A DNA stretch of 64,000 bases from positions 97,949 through 161,948 of the forward strand of contig NZ_SSOD01000009.1 in NCBI RefSeq assembly GCF_004801305.1, given 5' to 3'. Numbering within the stretch: position 1 is the first letter of the stretch; the number at the start of each line of letters is the position of its first letter. Positions 8,041-17,951 of this stretch are shown here, in pieces. The position numbers and the translations under genes are program-made. Source of the stretch: Pseudothauera rhizosphaerae (GTDB lineage: Bacteria > Pseudomonadota > Gammaproteobacteria > Burkholderiales > Rhodocyclaceae). The notes beneath the pieces are model-generated. The model saw nothing but the letters and a program-made list of their open reading frames with translations. It ran no database searches and was not told the origin of the DNA.

Positions 8041-9411
8041 GTGAACGCGGAACTCCCCCAGCCCCCCGAACCGGCCGCGGCGGCCGACAGCACGGCCGCC
8101 GATCCCACCGCGCAGTTCGTCGCCTGGGTGCGCGGCGCGGCGCCCTACATCCACGCCTTCCGCGGCAAGACCTTCGTCATCGCCTTCGGCGGCGAGGTGG
8201 CGAGCGGCGATTCCGCCCAGCGCCTGGCCTACGACTGCAACCTGCTCGCGGCGCTGGGCATCCGCCTGGTGCTGGTGCATGGGGCGCGGCCGCAGATCGA
8301 TGCCGAACTGCTGCGGCGCGGGCTGGAGCCGCGCTTCCACAACGGCCTGCGCGTCACCGACGCGCAGGCGCTCGAATGCGTCAAGGCGGCCATGGCGGTC
8401 ACCCGCATCGAGGTCGAGGCGCTGCTGTCCCAAGGCCTGCCCAACACGCCCATGGCCGGCAGCTACATGCGCGTGACCGGCGGCAACTTCATCACCGCGC
8501 GCCCGGTGGGCGTGGTGGATGGCGTCGATTACCAATACACCGGCGCGGTGCGCAAGATCGTCGCCGACGAGATCAACGCCGACCTGGACCAGCAGAACGT
8601 GGTGCTGATCTCGCCGCTGGGCGTCTCCCCGGCGGGAGAGATATTCAACCTGTGCATGGAGGAGGTGGCCGAGACCGTGGCCGTCGCGCTCAAGGCCGAG
8701 AAGCTGATCTACCTGTGCGACGCGCCCGGCCTGCTGGATGCCGACGGCAAGCTGATCGACTCGGTGACCGCCGATGAGGCCGAGCGCATGCTGGAAGCGG
8801 GCGAAGGGCTCACCGAGGATCTGCACCTCTTCCTGCCCTGCGCGCTGCGTGCGGTGCGCCGCGGCGTGGCGCGCGCCCACCTGATCGACCGCGACAAGGA
8901 CGGCGGCCTGTTGCTGGAGTTCTTCACCCACGCCGGCGTCGGCACCGTGGTGTCGCGCGCGCCGCTCTTCCGCCTGCGCGAGGCCACCGTGGAGGACGTG
9001 GGCGCGCTGGTGGCGCTGATCAGCCCCATGGAGGCCGACGGCACGCTGGTGCGGCGCGGGCGCGAATTGCTGGAGCAGGAGATCGAGCGCTTCACGGTGG
9101 TCGAGCACGACGGCGTGCTGGTGGGGTGCGCGGCGCTGTATCCGTTCTCCGAGGACAACGCCGCCGAGCTGGCCTGCCTGGCGGTGACCCCCGAGTACCG
9201 CCGCGCCGGCCTGGGCGACCAGTTGCTGCGCCGCATCGAGCGGCGCGCGCGCGCCCAGCGTCTGGAGCGCCTGTTCGTGCTCACCACGCGCACCGCGCAC
9301 TGGTTCCGCGAGCGGGGTTTCAGCGAGATCGGCCCCGAGGCGCTGCCGCGGCAGAAGCGCGAGCTGTACAACTACCAGCGCCGTTCCAAGGTTTTCGTGA
9401 AGAACCTATGA
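8041..9411 (+). CDS. argA: Amino-acid N-acetyltransferase (N-acetylglutamate synthase)
   Basis: The 456-aa protein catalyses the first step of arginine synthesis, acetylation of glutamate by acetyl-CoA. An amino-acid-kinase-like domain (about 25-290; FVIAFGGEVASGDSAQRLAYD, LVLVHGARPQI, NVVLISPLGVSPAGEIFNL) binds arginine for feedback control, and a GNAT domain follows (about 310-440; AELACLAVTPEYRRAGLGDQ is the acetyl-CoA loop). Translation starts with GTG at 8041, 7 bp after AGGAC. The first 25 residues are Pro/Ala-rich and may be a linker or overcalled. Length agrees with the classical bacterial ArgA. Confidence 0.95.
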   Translation: MNAELPQPPEPAAAADSTAADPTAQFVAWVRGAAPYIHAFRGKTFVIAFGGEVASGDSAQRLAYDCNLLAALGIRLVLVHGARPQIDAELLRRGLEPRFHNGLRVTDAQALECVKAAMAVTRIEVEALLSQGLPNTPMAGSYMRVTGGNFITARPVGVVDGVDYQYTGAVRKIVADEINADLDQQNVVLISPLGVSPAGEIFNLCMEEVAETVAVALKAEKLIYLCDAPGLLDADGKLIDSVTADEAERMLEAGEGLTEDLHLFLPCALRAVRRGVARAHLIDRDKDGGLLLEFFTHAGVGTVVSRAPLFRLREATVEDVGALVALISPMEADGTLVRRGRELLEQEIERFTVVEHDGVLVGCAALYPFSEDNAAELACLAVTPEYRRAGLGDQLLRRIERRARAQRLERLFVLTTRTAHWFRERGFSEIGPEALPRQKRELYNYQRRSKVFVKNL

Positions 9412-9466
9412 GAACCACCGCCCGCTCGATCCGGAACGCCAGATGCCGCTGGCGGGGAGGGCGCCG

Positions 9467-11209
9467 GTGAGCGGGCATGCGCGTCTTCTGGCCATGGCCG
9501 TGCTCGCCGGCATCGGCGCCGGCGTGGTGGCCGCGATGGCGCTGGCGGTGGACCTGGGGTGGGGGGTCGTGCCCTTCGCCGGCCTGCTCGGCGCCGTGGC
9601 GATGTACTGCGGCCTGCAGCGCGGCGGCGAACGGGGCAGCGACGAGCAGCGGCGTCTGGAGAACGGCCTGACGCGGATGGCGGCCTCGGGCGTGTTCACA
9701 CTGCCCGCCGGTGCGGCGAAGGACGCGGCCGAACCGCTCGCCCGCATCGAGGCCGTGGCCGCCGAGCTGCGCCGGCTACGCGAAGTGGCCGAAGGCGTGC
9801 ATGGCGTGGAGGCGCTGTTCGGCGCCGGCCTCCGCCTGGAGTGGATCAGCCCCTCCATCGAACGCCTGACCGGACGGCTGCCGGCCGAATGCCTCGCCGC
9901 CGGGGATTTCGTCGATTTCCTCGTGCACGACTCCGACCGCCGCTACTGCCAGCGTGCCATGCAGAAGGTGCTGGAGAGCGGGCAGGGCGAGGATTTCGAG
10001 ATGCGCTTCCTGCACGAGCAGGGCAAGGTGTGCTGGGTCGCCTGCCGCTGGCGCCCGCTGCATCTGGAGGACGGCAGCGTGGCCGGTCTGCGCCTGTCGG
10101 CCGAGGACATCCAGGGGCGCAAGGAGGCCGAGTACAAGCTGCTCGAGACGGTCGCCCAGTTGCGCCGCGCGCAGGCGCTGAGCGAGAACTACCTGATGCG
10201 CAGCAACGACGAGCGTCTGCGCCTGTCGGCCCTGCTCAACGTGATCCGCCTGGGGACCCTGTTCATGGACCGGGACCACCGCGTGCTCTACTACAACCGC
10301 GCCATGCTCGACATCTGGCGCCTGTCTCCCGGCGAGAACCTGATCGGCCTGCGCGACGTGGTGCTCGAAAGCAAGGTGGTCGGCCTGCTCGAATCGCCGG
10401 AGGCCTACTTCGACCACATCCGCCAGATCGTGGCCCGCCAGGAGGTCAGCGCGCCGTTCGAGATCCACCTCAAGGACGGGCGGGTGCTGACCGAAGTGTC
10501 GGCGGTGGTGGAGGACAGCGGCCACGGGCGGCGCGGCATCGGCCGGGTGTGGATCTACGAGGACGTCACCGAGCAGCGCAGCATCGCGCGCAAGCTGGTG
10601 GCCATGGCCGAGCGCGATCCGCTGACCAACCTCTACAACCGGCGGCGTTTCCACGAGGAACTCGAACGCTTGCTGGCCGACGCCGAGCGGCGCCACGTGA
10701 AGGTGGGGCTGCTGGCGATCGACCTGGACGGCTTCAAACCCATCAACGACGCCTTCGGCCACCAGGCCGGCGACGAGGTGCTGGTGACGCTGGCGCGCGA
10801 GGTGGGCGGCATCATCCGGCGCAACGAGTTGTTCTTCCGCCTCGGCGGCGACGAGTTCGGCGTGCTCGTCCCGGATGCCGACGAGGACGATCTGATCGAA
10901 CTGGCGCACCGCATCGTCGAGGGCATCGGCGCGCTGCGCTTCGTGTTCGGCGGCCGGCCCGCCGGGCTCACCGCCAGCCTGGGCATCGCCTTCTATCCCG
11001 ACCATGCGTGCGACGGCGAGGCACTGATCGCCGCGGCCGACGAGGCCATGTACCGCTCCAAGCGGGAAGGGCGCAACCGCTGGAGCGTCGCCGCGGCCGT
11101 GCAGGGCGAATCCGCTAGAATGTCGATCCAGGCACCCGGTCCCGCGCCGGATGCGAGCCCCGTCCTGCAGGTCGGGGAGAGCCGCGAACCCCCTACAGGA
11201 GAACAGTGA
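9467..11209 (+). CDS. Diguanylate cyclase with two membrane segments, PAS domains and GGDEF
   Basis: The 580-aa protein starts with two hydrophobic helices (residues about 5-50), then two PAS-like sensor regions (about 85-215 and 240-380, the second starting [20 protein letters not shown]), then a GGDEF domain ([20 protein letters not shown] to [16 protein letters not shown]). The active-site signature RLGGDEF is intact, so it should make cyclic di-GMP. The inhibitory site expected five residues upstream reads RRNE instead of RxxD, so product inhibition may be weak. GTG 9467 is preferred because GGGGAGGG precedes it; an in-frame ATG at 9443 lacks such a site. It overlaps or abuts yggX. Confidence 0.88.
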   Translation: MSGHARLLAMAVLAGIGAGVVAAMALAVDLGWGVVPFAGLLGAVAMYCGLQRGGERGSDEQRRLENGLTRMAASGVFTLPAGAAKDAAEPLARIEAVAAELRRLREVAEGVHGVEALFGAGLRLEWISPSIERLTGRLPAECLAAGDFVDFLVHDSDRRYCQRAMQKVLESGQGEDFEMRFLHEQGKVCWVACRWRPLHLEDGSVAGLRLSAEDIQGRKEAEYKLLETVAQLRRAQALSENYLMRSNDERLRLSALLNVIRLGTLFMDRDHRVLYYNRAMLDIWRLSPGENLIGLRDVVLESKVVGLLESPEAYFDHIRQIVARQEVSAPFEIHLKDGRVLTEVSAVVEDSGHGRRGIGRVWIYEDVTEQRSIARKLVAMAERDPLTNLYNRRRFHEELERLLADAERRHVKVGLLAIDLDGFKPINDAFGHQAGDEVLVTLAREVGGIIRRNELFFRLGGDEFGVLVPDADEDDLIELAHRIVEGIGALRFVFGGRPAGLTASLGIAFYPDHACDGEALIAAADEAMYRSKREGRNRWSVAAAVQGESARMSIQAPGPAPDASPVLQVGESREPPTGEQ

Positions 11210-11211
11210 AG

Positions 11212-11484
11212 ATGGCCCGGATGGTCAACTGCATCAAGCTCGGCCGCGAGGCGGAAGGGCTGGAGCTGCCGCCGATTCCCGGAGAGCTCGGCAAGCGCAT
11301 TTATGAAAGCGTCTCCAAGGAGGCCTGGCAGCAGTGGGTCAAGTACCAGACCATGCTGATCAACGAGAACCGCCTCAACCTGATGGACCCCAGGGCGCGC
11401 AAGTACCTGGCCGAGCAGATGGAGAAGCACTTCTTCGGCGGCGGCGCCGACCAGGTCGGCGGCTACGTGCCGCCCGCGGCCTGA
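11212..11484 (+). CDS. yggX: Oxidative damage protection / Fe(II)-trafficking protein YggX
   Basis: The 90-aa protein begins [20 protein letters not shown], the nearly invariant YggX start with its single conserved cysteine, and continues with [18 protein letters not shown]. YggX proteins protect labile iron-sulfur clusters and are thought to handle Fe(II) in the cytoplasm. An AGGAG at 11197-11201 serves it. A GTG at 11206 in the same frame overlaps the stop of the GGDEF gene and is an alternative start; ATG 11212 fits the family better. A strong terminator follows. Confidence 0.93.
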   Translation: MARMVNCIKLGREAEGLELPPIPGELGKRIYESVSKEAWQQWVKYQTMLINENRLNLMDPRARKYLAEQMEKHFFGGGADQVGGYVPPAA

Positions 11485-11510
11485 TACCGGCAACCGGCCG
11501 CGCAGAAACG

Positions 11511-11541
11511 AAAAGGGATGGCACACTGCCATCCCTTTTTC
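11511..11541. terminator. Bidirectional terminator between yggX and phoU
   Basis: A perfect 12-bp stem (AAAAGGGATGGC paired with its complement, loop ACACT) is flanked by A-rich and T-rich ends, so it works for yggX on the plus strand and for phoU on the minus strand. Confidence 0.9.
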
Positions 11542-11565
11542 GCATGCGGGCCGCTGGGCCGGCTT

Positions 11566-12288
11566 TCAGCCGCGCGTCCTTTCCTTGGCGGCTTCCTGCT
11601 CGACGGCCGCGGTGCCCGCGTAGCGCACGTCGCGCCCGTGCGCCATGTAGATCACGTACTCGGAGATGTTCACCGCGTGGTCGCCGATGCGCTCGATGGA
11701 TTTGGCGATGAACAGGGTTTCCAGGCTGTTGGAGATGGTGCGCGGGTCTTCCATCATGTAGGTGATGAGCTGGCGGGTGATCCCTTCGAAGGCGGTGTCC
11801 ACCTCGTCGTCCTTGTGCGCGATCTCCGGCGCCAGGGTCACGTCGCTGCGGGCGAAACTGTCCAGCGCCTTGCGCAGCATCTCCTGGGCGATCGTGGCCG
11901 CGTGGCTCACATCCACCTTGGGCGTATACGGCAGGTCGCCCGAATGCAGGCGGCGTGCAGCCTTGGCGATCTTCTTGGCTTCGTCGCCGATGCGCTCCAG
12001 GTCGGTGACCGTCTTCATGGCGCCGATCACCGAGCGCAGGTCGCTGGCGGCCGGCTGGCGCTTGGCGATCAACTGGCTGCAGGCCTCGTCGATCTCGACT
12101 TCGAGCAGGTTGATGCGGTGGTCGCCCGCGATGACCTTCTCGATCAGCGCCTTGTCCGCGTTCTTCAGCCCGGTGATGGCGTTGGCCACCTGGCTTTCCA
12201 CCAGCCCGCCCATCTGCAGTACTCCGCTGCGGATGGCTTCGAGGTCGGCGTCGAACTGCTTGTAGATGTGTTCGGTCATTTTGGGCAT
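11566..12288 (-). CDS. phoU: Phosphate signalling regulator PhoU
   Basis: The 240-aa protein is a duplicated three-helix-bundle PhoU. Both repeats show the metal-binding pattern: DLERIGDEAKKIAKAAR and SIERIGDHAVNISEYVIYMA. PhoU links the Pst phosphate transporter to the PhoR/PhoB system and damps phosphate uptake when phosphate is plentiful. Start ATG 12288 has AGGAAA 5 bp upstream (a second in-frame ATG is at 12279). The pst and phoBR genes are not in the window; here phoU stands alone, with rpiA upstream on the same strand 51 bp away. Confidence 0.95.
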   Translation of the reverse strand: MPKMTEHIYKQFDADLEAIRSGVLQMGGLVESQVANAITGLKNADKALIEKVIAGDHRINLLEVEIDEACSQLIAKRQPAASDLRSVIGAMKTVTDLERIGDEAKKIAKAARRLHSGDLPYTPKVDVSHAATIAQEMLRKALDSFARSDVTLAPEIAHKDDEVDTAFEGITRQLITYMMEDPRTISNSLETLFIAKSIERIGDHAVNISEYVIYMAHGRDVRYAGTAAVEQEAAKERTRG

Positions 12289-12339
12289 GGGAGTTTCCTG
12301 AACCGCTGCAGGCTAGCACCGGTGCGTTAAGGATTTGTT

Positions 12340-13002
12340 TCAGCCGCGTTCGAAGCGCTCCACGCCGCCGGGGGCGGCGAGCAGCAGCACGTCCGCGCCG
12401 CGGTGGGCGAACAGGCCGTTGGTGACCACGCCGACGATCTGGTTCACCCGTGTCTCGAAGCCGCGCGGATCGGTGATCGCCAGGCCGTGCACGTCGAGGA
12501 TCAGGTTGCCGTTGTCGGTCGTGAAGCCTTCCCGCAGCACCGGCTTGCCGCCCAGCGCGGCGAGTTCGCGGGAGACGTGGCGCGCCGCCATCGGGATCAC
12601 CTCCACCGGCAGCGGGAAGCACCCCAGCGTGGCGACCTTCTTGCTCGCGTCGCAGATGCACACGAAGCGCCGCGACACCGCGGCAACGATCTTCTCCCGC
12701 GTCAGCGCGCCGCCGCCGCCCTTGATCATCGCGAAGCCGCCGTCGATCTCGTCGGCGCCATCCACATACACCGGCAACTCGTCCACATTGGTGAGTTCGA
12801 CCAGCGGAATGCCGTAGGCGCGCAGGCGCGCGCTGCTCGCCTCGGAGCTGGACACCGCGCCGGCGATGCGCGACCTGATGCCGGCCAGCCCGTCGATGAA
12901 GTGGTTGACGGTGGAGCCGGTGCCGACGCCGATCACCGCGCCTTCCGGCACGTAGTCCAGCGCCGCCAGCGCGGCGGCCTTCTTCAGTTCGTCCTGGGTC
13001 AT
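12340..13002 (-). CDS. rpiA: Ribose-5-phosphate isomerase A
   Basis: The 220-aa protein interconverts ribose-5-phosphate and ribulose-5-phosphate. Visible family motifs are [14 protein letters not shown] (phosphate loop, about 27-40), [25 protein letters not shown] (active-site aspartates and lysine, about 79-103) and the [10 protein letters not shown] stretch. Length is standard. It lies between phoU and a divergent DUF455 gene; ribulose-5-phosphate connects it functionally to the phosphoribulokinase and transketolase genes at the left end of the window. Confidence 0.96.
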   Translation of the reverse strand: MTQDELKKAAALAALDYVPEGAVIGVGTGSTVNHFIDGLAGIRSRIAGAVSSSEASSARLRAYGIPLVELTNVDELPVYVDGADEIDGGFAMIKGGGGALTREKIVAAVSRRFVCICDASKKVATLGCFPLPVEVIPMAARHVSRELAALGGKPVLREGFTTDNGNLILDVHGLAITDPRGFETRVNQIVGVVTNGLFAHRGADVLLLAAPGGVERFERG

Positions 13003-13095
13003 GGGGAAAATCCTGCCTCGTCCTGGGGTTCGCGAGCGAGTGCATTATCAACCAAAATCCCGGCGTTCTGCGCCGCTGTTATAGACTCGCGCGCC

Positions 13096-13923
13096 ATGCA
13101 GATTCAGTCCCTACACGATGCCGCGCTGGCGGCGCTGATGCTCCCCGATCCGGACGGCAAATGCCGCGCCACGGACGCGCTGCTGGCCGACCGGCGGGCA
13201 GGCCGGCTGGCGGTGGTGGCGGGCGCCGACGACCCCGCGCCGGTGACCGAGCCCGGCCGTCCGCCGCGCCCCGAACTGGTGGCGCCGCAGGCGGTGCCAA
13301 TGCGCCGCGCGGGCACGCGGGAGGGGCATGCCGCGCTGCTGCACGCCATCGCCCACATCGAGTTCAACGCCATCAACCTGGCGCTGGATTGCGTGTACCG
13401 CTTCCGCGCGCTGCCGGCCGAGTTCCACGATGGCTGGCTGGCGGTGGCGGCCGAGGAGGCGCACCACTTCGGCCTGGTGCGCGGCCGTCTCCGCGCGCTG
13501 GGCTTCGACTACGGCGACTTCCCGGCCCACAACGGGCTGTGGGAGATGGCCTGCAAGACTGCCGGCGACCCGCTGGCACGCATGGCCCTGGTGCCGCGGG
13601 TGCTGGAGGCGCGCGGACTGGACGCCACGCCGCCCATCATGGCGAAGCTGAAGGCCATCGGAGACCGGGACAGCGTGGCGGTGCTGGAGATCATCCTGCG
13701 CGACGAGATCGGCCACGTGGCCCTCGGCGACCGCTGGTTCCGCGTCCTGTGCGCCGGGCGCGGGCTGGAGCCGGAGGCGACCTACGTGGAACTGATCGAG
13801 GCCTTCGACGCGCCCCGGCCGCGGCCGCCCCTGCACGTGGAGGCGCGGCGCGCGGCCGGATTCAGCGAGGCGGAACTGGCGCGCTTCGGCGCGCCGCCCG
13901 CCGGCGATCAGAGATTGCCGTAG
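13096..13923 (+). CDS. DUF455 family ferritin-like protein
   Basis: The 275-aa protein carries the ferritin-like four-helix pattern of DUF455: HIEFNAINLALDCVYRF, the AEEAHHFGLVRGRL helix, and RDEIGHVALGDRWFRVLC, which together offer Glu and His ligands for a di-iron centre. The biochemical role of the family is not established. ATG 13096 is the first sensible start; upstream open frame is antisense to rpiA. There is no clear ribosome site, and a TATAGA at 13080-13085 lies only 10 bases ahead, so the leader may be very short. Its 3' end overlaps the convergent cytochrome c biogenesis gene by 16 bp. Confidence 0.8.
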   Translation: MQIQSLHDAALAALMLPDPDGKCRATDALLADRRAGRLAVVAGADDPAPVTEPGRPPRPELVAPQAVPMRRAGTREGHAALLHAIAHIEFNAINLALDCVYRFRALPAEFHDGWLAVAAEEAHHFGLVRGRLRALGFDYGDFPAHNGLWEMACKTAGDPLARMALVPRVLEARGLDATPPIMAKLKAIGDRDSVAVLEIILRDEIGHVALGDRWFRVLCAGRGLEPEATYVELIEAFDAPRPRPPLHVEARRAAGFSEAELARFGAPPAGDQRLP

Positions 13924-15053
13924 GAGTGCAGGCCGGAGAGGAACATGTTGACGCCCAGGAAGGCGAAGGTGGTGACCAGCAGGCCCACCACCGCCCACCA
14001 GGCCAGCATGGTTCCGCGCAGTCCCTTGGTGAGCCGCATGTGCAGCCAGGCCGCGTAGTTCAGCCACACGATCAGCGCCCAGGTCTCCTTCGGGTCCCAC
14101 TGCCAGTAGGTGCCCCAGGCTTCCGCCGCCCACAGGGCGCCGAGGATGGTGGCGATGGTGAAGAAGGCGAAGCCGATGGCGATGGCCTTGTACATCACGT
14201 CTTCCAGCACCCGCGGCGCGGGCAGGCGGCTGGCGAGGATGCCGCGCTCCACCAGCAGGTAGGCCACGCCCACCATGGCCGACAGGGCGAAGGCGCCGTA
14301 GCCGATGAAGTTGGTGGGCACGTGCACCTTCATCCAGTAGGACTGCAGCGCCGGGATCAGCGGCTGGATCTCGTGGGCGCCGCGGGAGAACGCGTACCAC
14401 AGCAGGAAGGCCACCGCGGCGGAGATCACCACCATGACGAAGGCGCCCATGCGGCGAGTGCCGTAGCGCAGCTCGTAGTAGAGGTAGAGCAGGGCGGTGA
14501 TGAGGCTGAAGAGGACGAAGACCTCGTACAGGTTGCTGATGGGGATATGGCCGATCTCCGGCCCCACCAGGTAGGACTCGTACCAGCGCGCGAAGAGACC
14601 CGCGGTGCCCATCGCGGTGCCGATCCAGACCAGTGTGGAGCCGGTCTTCTCGCCGAATTCCGAGCGCGCCAGCAGGCCCAGCCAGTAGGCGCCGGTGGCC
14701 ATGAAGTAGAGGGCGCTCATCCACATGATGGCGGTCTGGCTGGAGATCAGGTACTTGAGGAAGAACACTTGCTCGGCGCGCGCCAGATCGCCCTGGTAGA
14801 GCCAGATGCTGGCGAGCGACAGCCCGGCCACCGCGGCGAGGAAGCTGCGGAAGGGCTTCCAGTACCAGCCGATGGCGATCAGCACCGGCACGTGCAGGAG
14901 CAGGATCAGGTCGTCGTAGATGTCCATGAACGCGCCGTAGCGCACCAGCGCGAGGCCGGCGCCCGCCACCAGGGCGAGGGCGTACAGCCAGTCGAAGAGG
15001 TCGCGGTTGCGCAGCACGCCGGAGGGGCTGCGGGCGGGGTGGGCGAGTTCCAT
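13908..15053 (-). CDS. ccsA: Cytochrome c biogenesis protein CcsA/ResC (haem handling)
   Basis: The 381-aa integral membrane protein has many hydrophobic helices and the WWD-type haem motif WGTYWQWDPKETWALIVWLNY near residue 300, with conserved histidines in HVPTNFIGYGAFALS and HMRLTKG. With ResB it forms the system II (CcsBA) machine that carries haem to the periplasm and attaches it to CxxCH motifs. It begins at ATG 15053, sharing one base with the ccsB stop (TGATG), so the two are translationally coupled. The literature swaps the CcsA/CcsB names; here the WWD-motif subunit is meant. Confidence 0.92.
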   Translation of the reverse strand: MELAHPARSPSGVLRNRDLFDWLYALALVAGAGLALVRYGAFMDIYDDLILLLHVPVLIAIGWYWKPFRSFLAAVAGLSLASIWLYQGDLARAEQVFFLKYLISSQTAIMWMSALYFMATGAYWLGLLARSEFGEKTGSTLVWIGTAMGTAGLFARWYESYLVGPEIGHIPISNLYEVFVLFSLITALLYLYYELRYGTRRMGAFVMVVISAAVAFLLWYAFSRGAHEIQPLIPALQSYWMKVHVPTNFIGYGAFALSAMVGVAYLLVERGILASRLPAPRVLEDVMYKAIAIGFAFFTIATILGALWAAEAWGTYWQWDPKETWALIVWLNYAAWLHMRLTKGLRGTMLAWWAVVGLLVTTFAFLGVNMFLSGLHSYGNL

Positions 15054-17116
15054 CACTGTCCTCGTGGGGTGGCTTCCGGGGCGGGGGCGGCCGGATCGAG
15101 CAGGCCGCGCAGGGCGGCGGCGTGGCGTTCGAAGGTTTCGTCCACGTCGATGGCCTTGCGGTTGGACGACAGGGTTACCAGTCCGTTGCCGTCGTGCTTG
15201 AGCAGCACGAACAGGCGCCGTTCGCGGATGTAGAGCATGGCGAAGACGCCCAACACCAGCAGCAGCGAGCCGATGTACACCAGCGGCTTGCCGGGAGAGC
15301 GCGTGACCTGCAGCACCGACGCCTGCACCTGCTCGTAGCCGGTGAGCTGCATGAACAGCGGCGCCTCGTAGAACAGGCTGTCGGACAGGGCGGCGATGGC
15401 GTCGCGCAGGTAGGCGGCGCGGGGCTCGTCGATGGCCAGCGGCGCCTGGCCTGTCTGCTCTCGCGTCATCTGCCAGGCTTCCCACACCAGACCCTGCAGG
15501 ATCTTGACGAACACGTCGGCGGCGCGCTCGCGCTCGGCCTGGGGCACGCCCTTCTCGATGAAGGTGCCGATGCTCTCGTAGCCCTTTTCACCGAACAGCA
15601 TCAAGGTGTTCACCGCGGTCTCGATCAGGCGTTTGCGCAGTTCGGCCGTGTCCTCGCCGTCGCCGAAGCTCGTGTGCGCAAAACGGCGCGCGAGTTCGTC
15701 GCGCCGGGCCGGGTCGAAGACGATGTCGCGGAGGGCGAACCAAGTATCGATGCTGCCGTCGTCATCCACCGGCAGGCGCAGGAAGCGGAACGCCTCGGCC
15801 TGGGTCGCGCGCGTGCCGGTGTAGAGATACCAGCGTCCGCCCTGTTCGATGGGCAGCATGTAGTTCTTGAATTCCCGCGCCTGGCCGGCCTCGTCCCGCA
15901 GCTTGAAGGTGAAGCTGGGGCCGATGTTGCGCAGCTCGCGGCCATCGTCCGTGGCCCGCGCGCCGCTGCCCAGGTGGCGGGTGAATCCTTCCGCGCCTTC
16001 GGCGGCCCTGGCGCCTTCGCCCATGTCTTCCACGTTGAAGGGGGTGAAGCCAGTCAGTTCCAGCGCGTAGTTGAAGCGCGGGTGATTCAGTTGCAGCGTC
16101 TCGCCCACCCGGCCTTCGATCTCCAGCACCGGCGCCTGGGAGCCGGCGGCCAGGTTGCGTCCGGCGATCTTCAGCAGGGAGCCGCCGTCGTCGAAGCTGG
16201 ACTGGTACATCGTCACGCCGCGGTATTCGAGCGGGCGATTGACCTCGATGGTGTGCTCGAAGGACTCGCCGGTGGCGTCATCGGTGACGATGATGTCGCT
16301 GGCGAAGCGCTTGGGCATGCCGTTTTCGTAGTGGTCGATGTGGAACTTCTTCAGGGAGATGGTGAAGGGCAGTTCCTGGATCAGGATGCCGTCGTCCAGG
16401 CTGACCACCGCCACGTTGGCGGCGCGGCCTTCCGGGATGAACACATTGCCGCGGTAGCTCCGGTTGTCCTCACCCAGGCGCGCGGATTCGGGGATGTCGG
16501 CGATGAGCTGGTTGCCGCCGGTCGTCTGCTTGCCGCCCAGCCACATCTGCACCTTCAGCGGCAGGTTGCCGTCGAGCAGGCCGCCGAGGCAGATCAGCAC
16601 GATGGCGCCGTGGGCGAGGAAGTAGCCGGCCCGGCTCGCGCTGCCCTGCTTGGCGGCGAGCAGCACGCCGTCCTCGCGCTGGTCGCTGCGTGCCTTGAAG
16701 CCCTGCTGCGCCAGGTAGGCGGCCACGCGTGCCTGTTGTTCGCCCAGCGGCAGTCCGCCCGGCAGTTCGGCCTGGTGGGCGAACTGGCGCAGCGACACTT
16801 CCCGCGCGTGTTCGCGGAAGCCGCGCATCTCCCGCAGCATGGGTGCGGTCTGGCGGGCGATGCACAGGCCGGTGGACAGGACCAGGAAGGCCAGGATGAC
16901 GAGGAACCAGCCGGCGTTGTAGACCGCGTAGAGGCCGAGCTTCTCGAAAATGGGGAACCAGAACGGGCCGAACTGGTTGAGATAGGCGTTGAACGGTTCG
17001 TTCTGCTTGACCACCGTGCCGATCACCGAGGCGATCGCCAGCACGGTGAGCAGGCTGATGGCGAAGCGCATCGAGCTGAAGAGCTCGAACAGCCCCTTGG
17101 AAGTGCTGCGTTGCAT
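15053..17116 (-). CDS. resB: Cytochrome c biogenesis protein ResB (Ccs1)
   Basis: The 687-aa protein has the ResB layout: N-terminal membrane helices (SSMRFAISLLTVLAIASVIG, WFLVILAFLVLSTGLCIAR), a third one at about 165-190, a large periplasmic domain and a final helix (LVYIGSLLLVLGVFAMLYIR). The motif GTVVKQNEP after the first helix is typical. ResB acts with the haem-handling subunit encoded immediately downstream. It lies after the cytochrome c4 gene, which would be one of its substrates, but a terminator separates them, so the machine has its own transcription. Confidence 0.94.
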   Translation of the reverse strand: MQRSTSKGLFELFSSMRFAISLLTVLAIASVIGTVVKQNEPFNAYLNQFGPFWFPIFEKLGLYAVYNAGWFLVILAFLVLSTGLCIARQTAPMLREMRGFREHAREVSLRQFAHQAELPGGLPLGEQQARVAAYLAQQGFKARSDQREDGVLLAAKQGSASRAGYFLAHGAIVLICLGGLLDGNLPLKVQMWLGGKQTTGGNQLIADIPESARLGEDNRSYRGNVFIPEGRAANVAVVSLDDGILIQELPFTISLKKFHIDHYENGMPKRFASDIIVTDDATGESFEHTIEVNRPLEYRGVTMYQSSFDDGGSLLKIAGRNLAAGSQAPVLEIEGRVGETLQLNHPRFNYALELTGFTPFNVEDMGEGARAAEGAEGFTRHLGSGARATDDGRELRNIGPSFTFKLRDEAGQAREFKNYMLPIEQGGRWYLYTGTRATQAEAFRFLRLPVDDDGSIDTWFALRDIVFDPARRDELARRFAHTSFGDGEDTAELRKRLIETAVNTLMLFGEKGYESIGTFIEKGVPQAERERAADVFVKILQGLVWEAWQMTREQTGQAPLAIDEPRAAYLRDAIAALSDSLFYEAPLFMQLTGYEQVQASVLQVTRSPGKPLVYIGSLLLVLGVFAMLYIRERRLFVLLKHDGNGLVTLSSNRKAIDVDETFERHAAALRGLLDPAAPAPEATPRGQ

Positions 17117-17152
17117 CCTGATCCTCAGGCGGCAGGTTCGGGTCCGGCGAAA

Positions 17153-17179
17153 GAAAAAGGGGCGGTCGGGCCGCCCCTT
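17153..17179 (-). terminator. Terminator of the cytochrome c4 gene
   Basis: A 9-bp perfect stem (17157-17165 with 17171-17179, loop TCGGG) is followed on the minus strand by TTTTTCTTTC. It lies in the 93-bp gap between the cytochrome c4 stop and resB. Confidence 0.85.
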
Positions 17180-17209
17180 CTCATCGCTGCGCGGACGAAT
17201 CGTCCCGCG

Positions 17210-17821
17210 TCAGCGCAGGCCGGCCGCGTAGTCGGCCACGGCGCGCATTTCAGCGTCGGTCAGCTTCAGCGCGATGGTGCGCATCATCTGGTTGGGATCG
17301 TTGTCGCGGCCGCCGTCGCGGAACTTCTGCAACTGCAGCGCGGTGTATTCGGCGAACTGGCCGGACAGGCGCGGATACTGCGCCGGCAGGCCGGCTCCGG
17401 CGGGACCATGGCACGCGGCACAGGCGGGTACGCCCTTGTCGGCGATGCCGGCACGCCAGATCTTCTGGCCCAGCTCGACGGTTTCCAGGTTCTTGGTGGG
17501 TTCCGGCTGCAGGGTCTGGCTGGCGAAATACTGGGCAACGGCGGGCACGTCCGCATCTTCCACGATGGCCGCCATGGCGCTCATGACCGGATCCTGGCGC
17601 ACGCCTGCCTTGAATTCGTGCAACTGCTTCTCGAGATACTGCGGGATCTGCCCGGCGATCTTCGGGTTGGCCGAAAGCTGGCTGTTGCCATCCGCCGCGT
17701 GACAGGCCACGCAGACGGTTTCGGCGATCTGTTTCGCCTTGGCAAGATCGGGAGCCTGCGCCTGGACCTGGAGGCAACCTCCGGCCATCAGCAGCGCGAG
17801 CAGCAGGGAACGCTTGGTCAT
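17210..17821 (-). CDS. Diheme cytochrome c4
   Basis: The 203-aa precursor has a cleavable signal peptide ([21 protein letters not shown], cut near residue 22) and two CxxCH haem sites, CVACH near 37 and CAACH near 133, in two homologous halves, each with a distal methionine candidate (DPVMSAM and NQMMRTI). Cytochrome c4 carries electrons in the periplasm, usually to terminal oxidases. It lies immediately upstream of the CcsBA maturation genes and is divergent from engB. Confidence 0.93.
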   Translation of the reverse strand: MTKRSLLLALLMAGGCLQVQAQAPDLAKAKQIAETVCVACHAADGNSQLSANPKIAGQIPQYLEKQLHEFKAGVRQDPVMSAMAAIVEDADVPAVAQYFASQTLQPEPTKNLETVELGQKIWRAGIADKGVPACAACHGPAGAGLPAQYPRLSGQFAEYTALQLQKFRDGGRDNDPNQMMRTIALKLTDAEMRAVADYAAGLR

Positions 17822-17951
17822 AGTGTCCTCGGAAAGCCGTGAGTGGATGTTTCAAACGCGGTATTCTAATACAGGAAGCCGGTCTTGCGCGACGCAATGT
17901 GGGTTTCCCGCGCGCTGCGCCGCCCGCCTGCCCGTATTCCTTTCTATTCCC

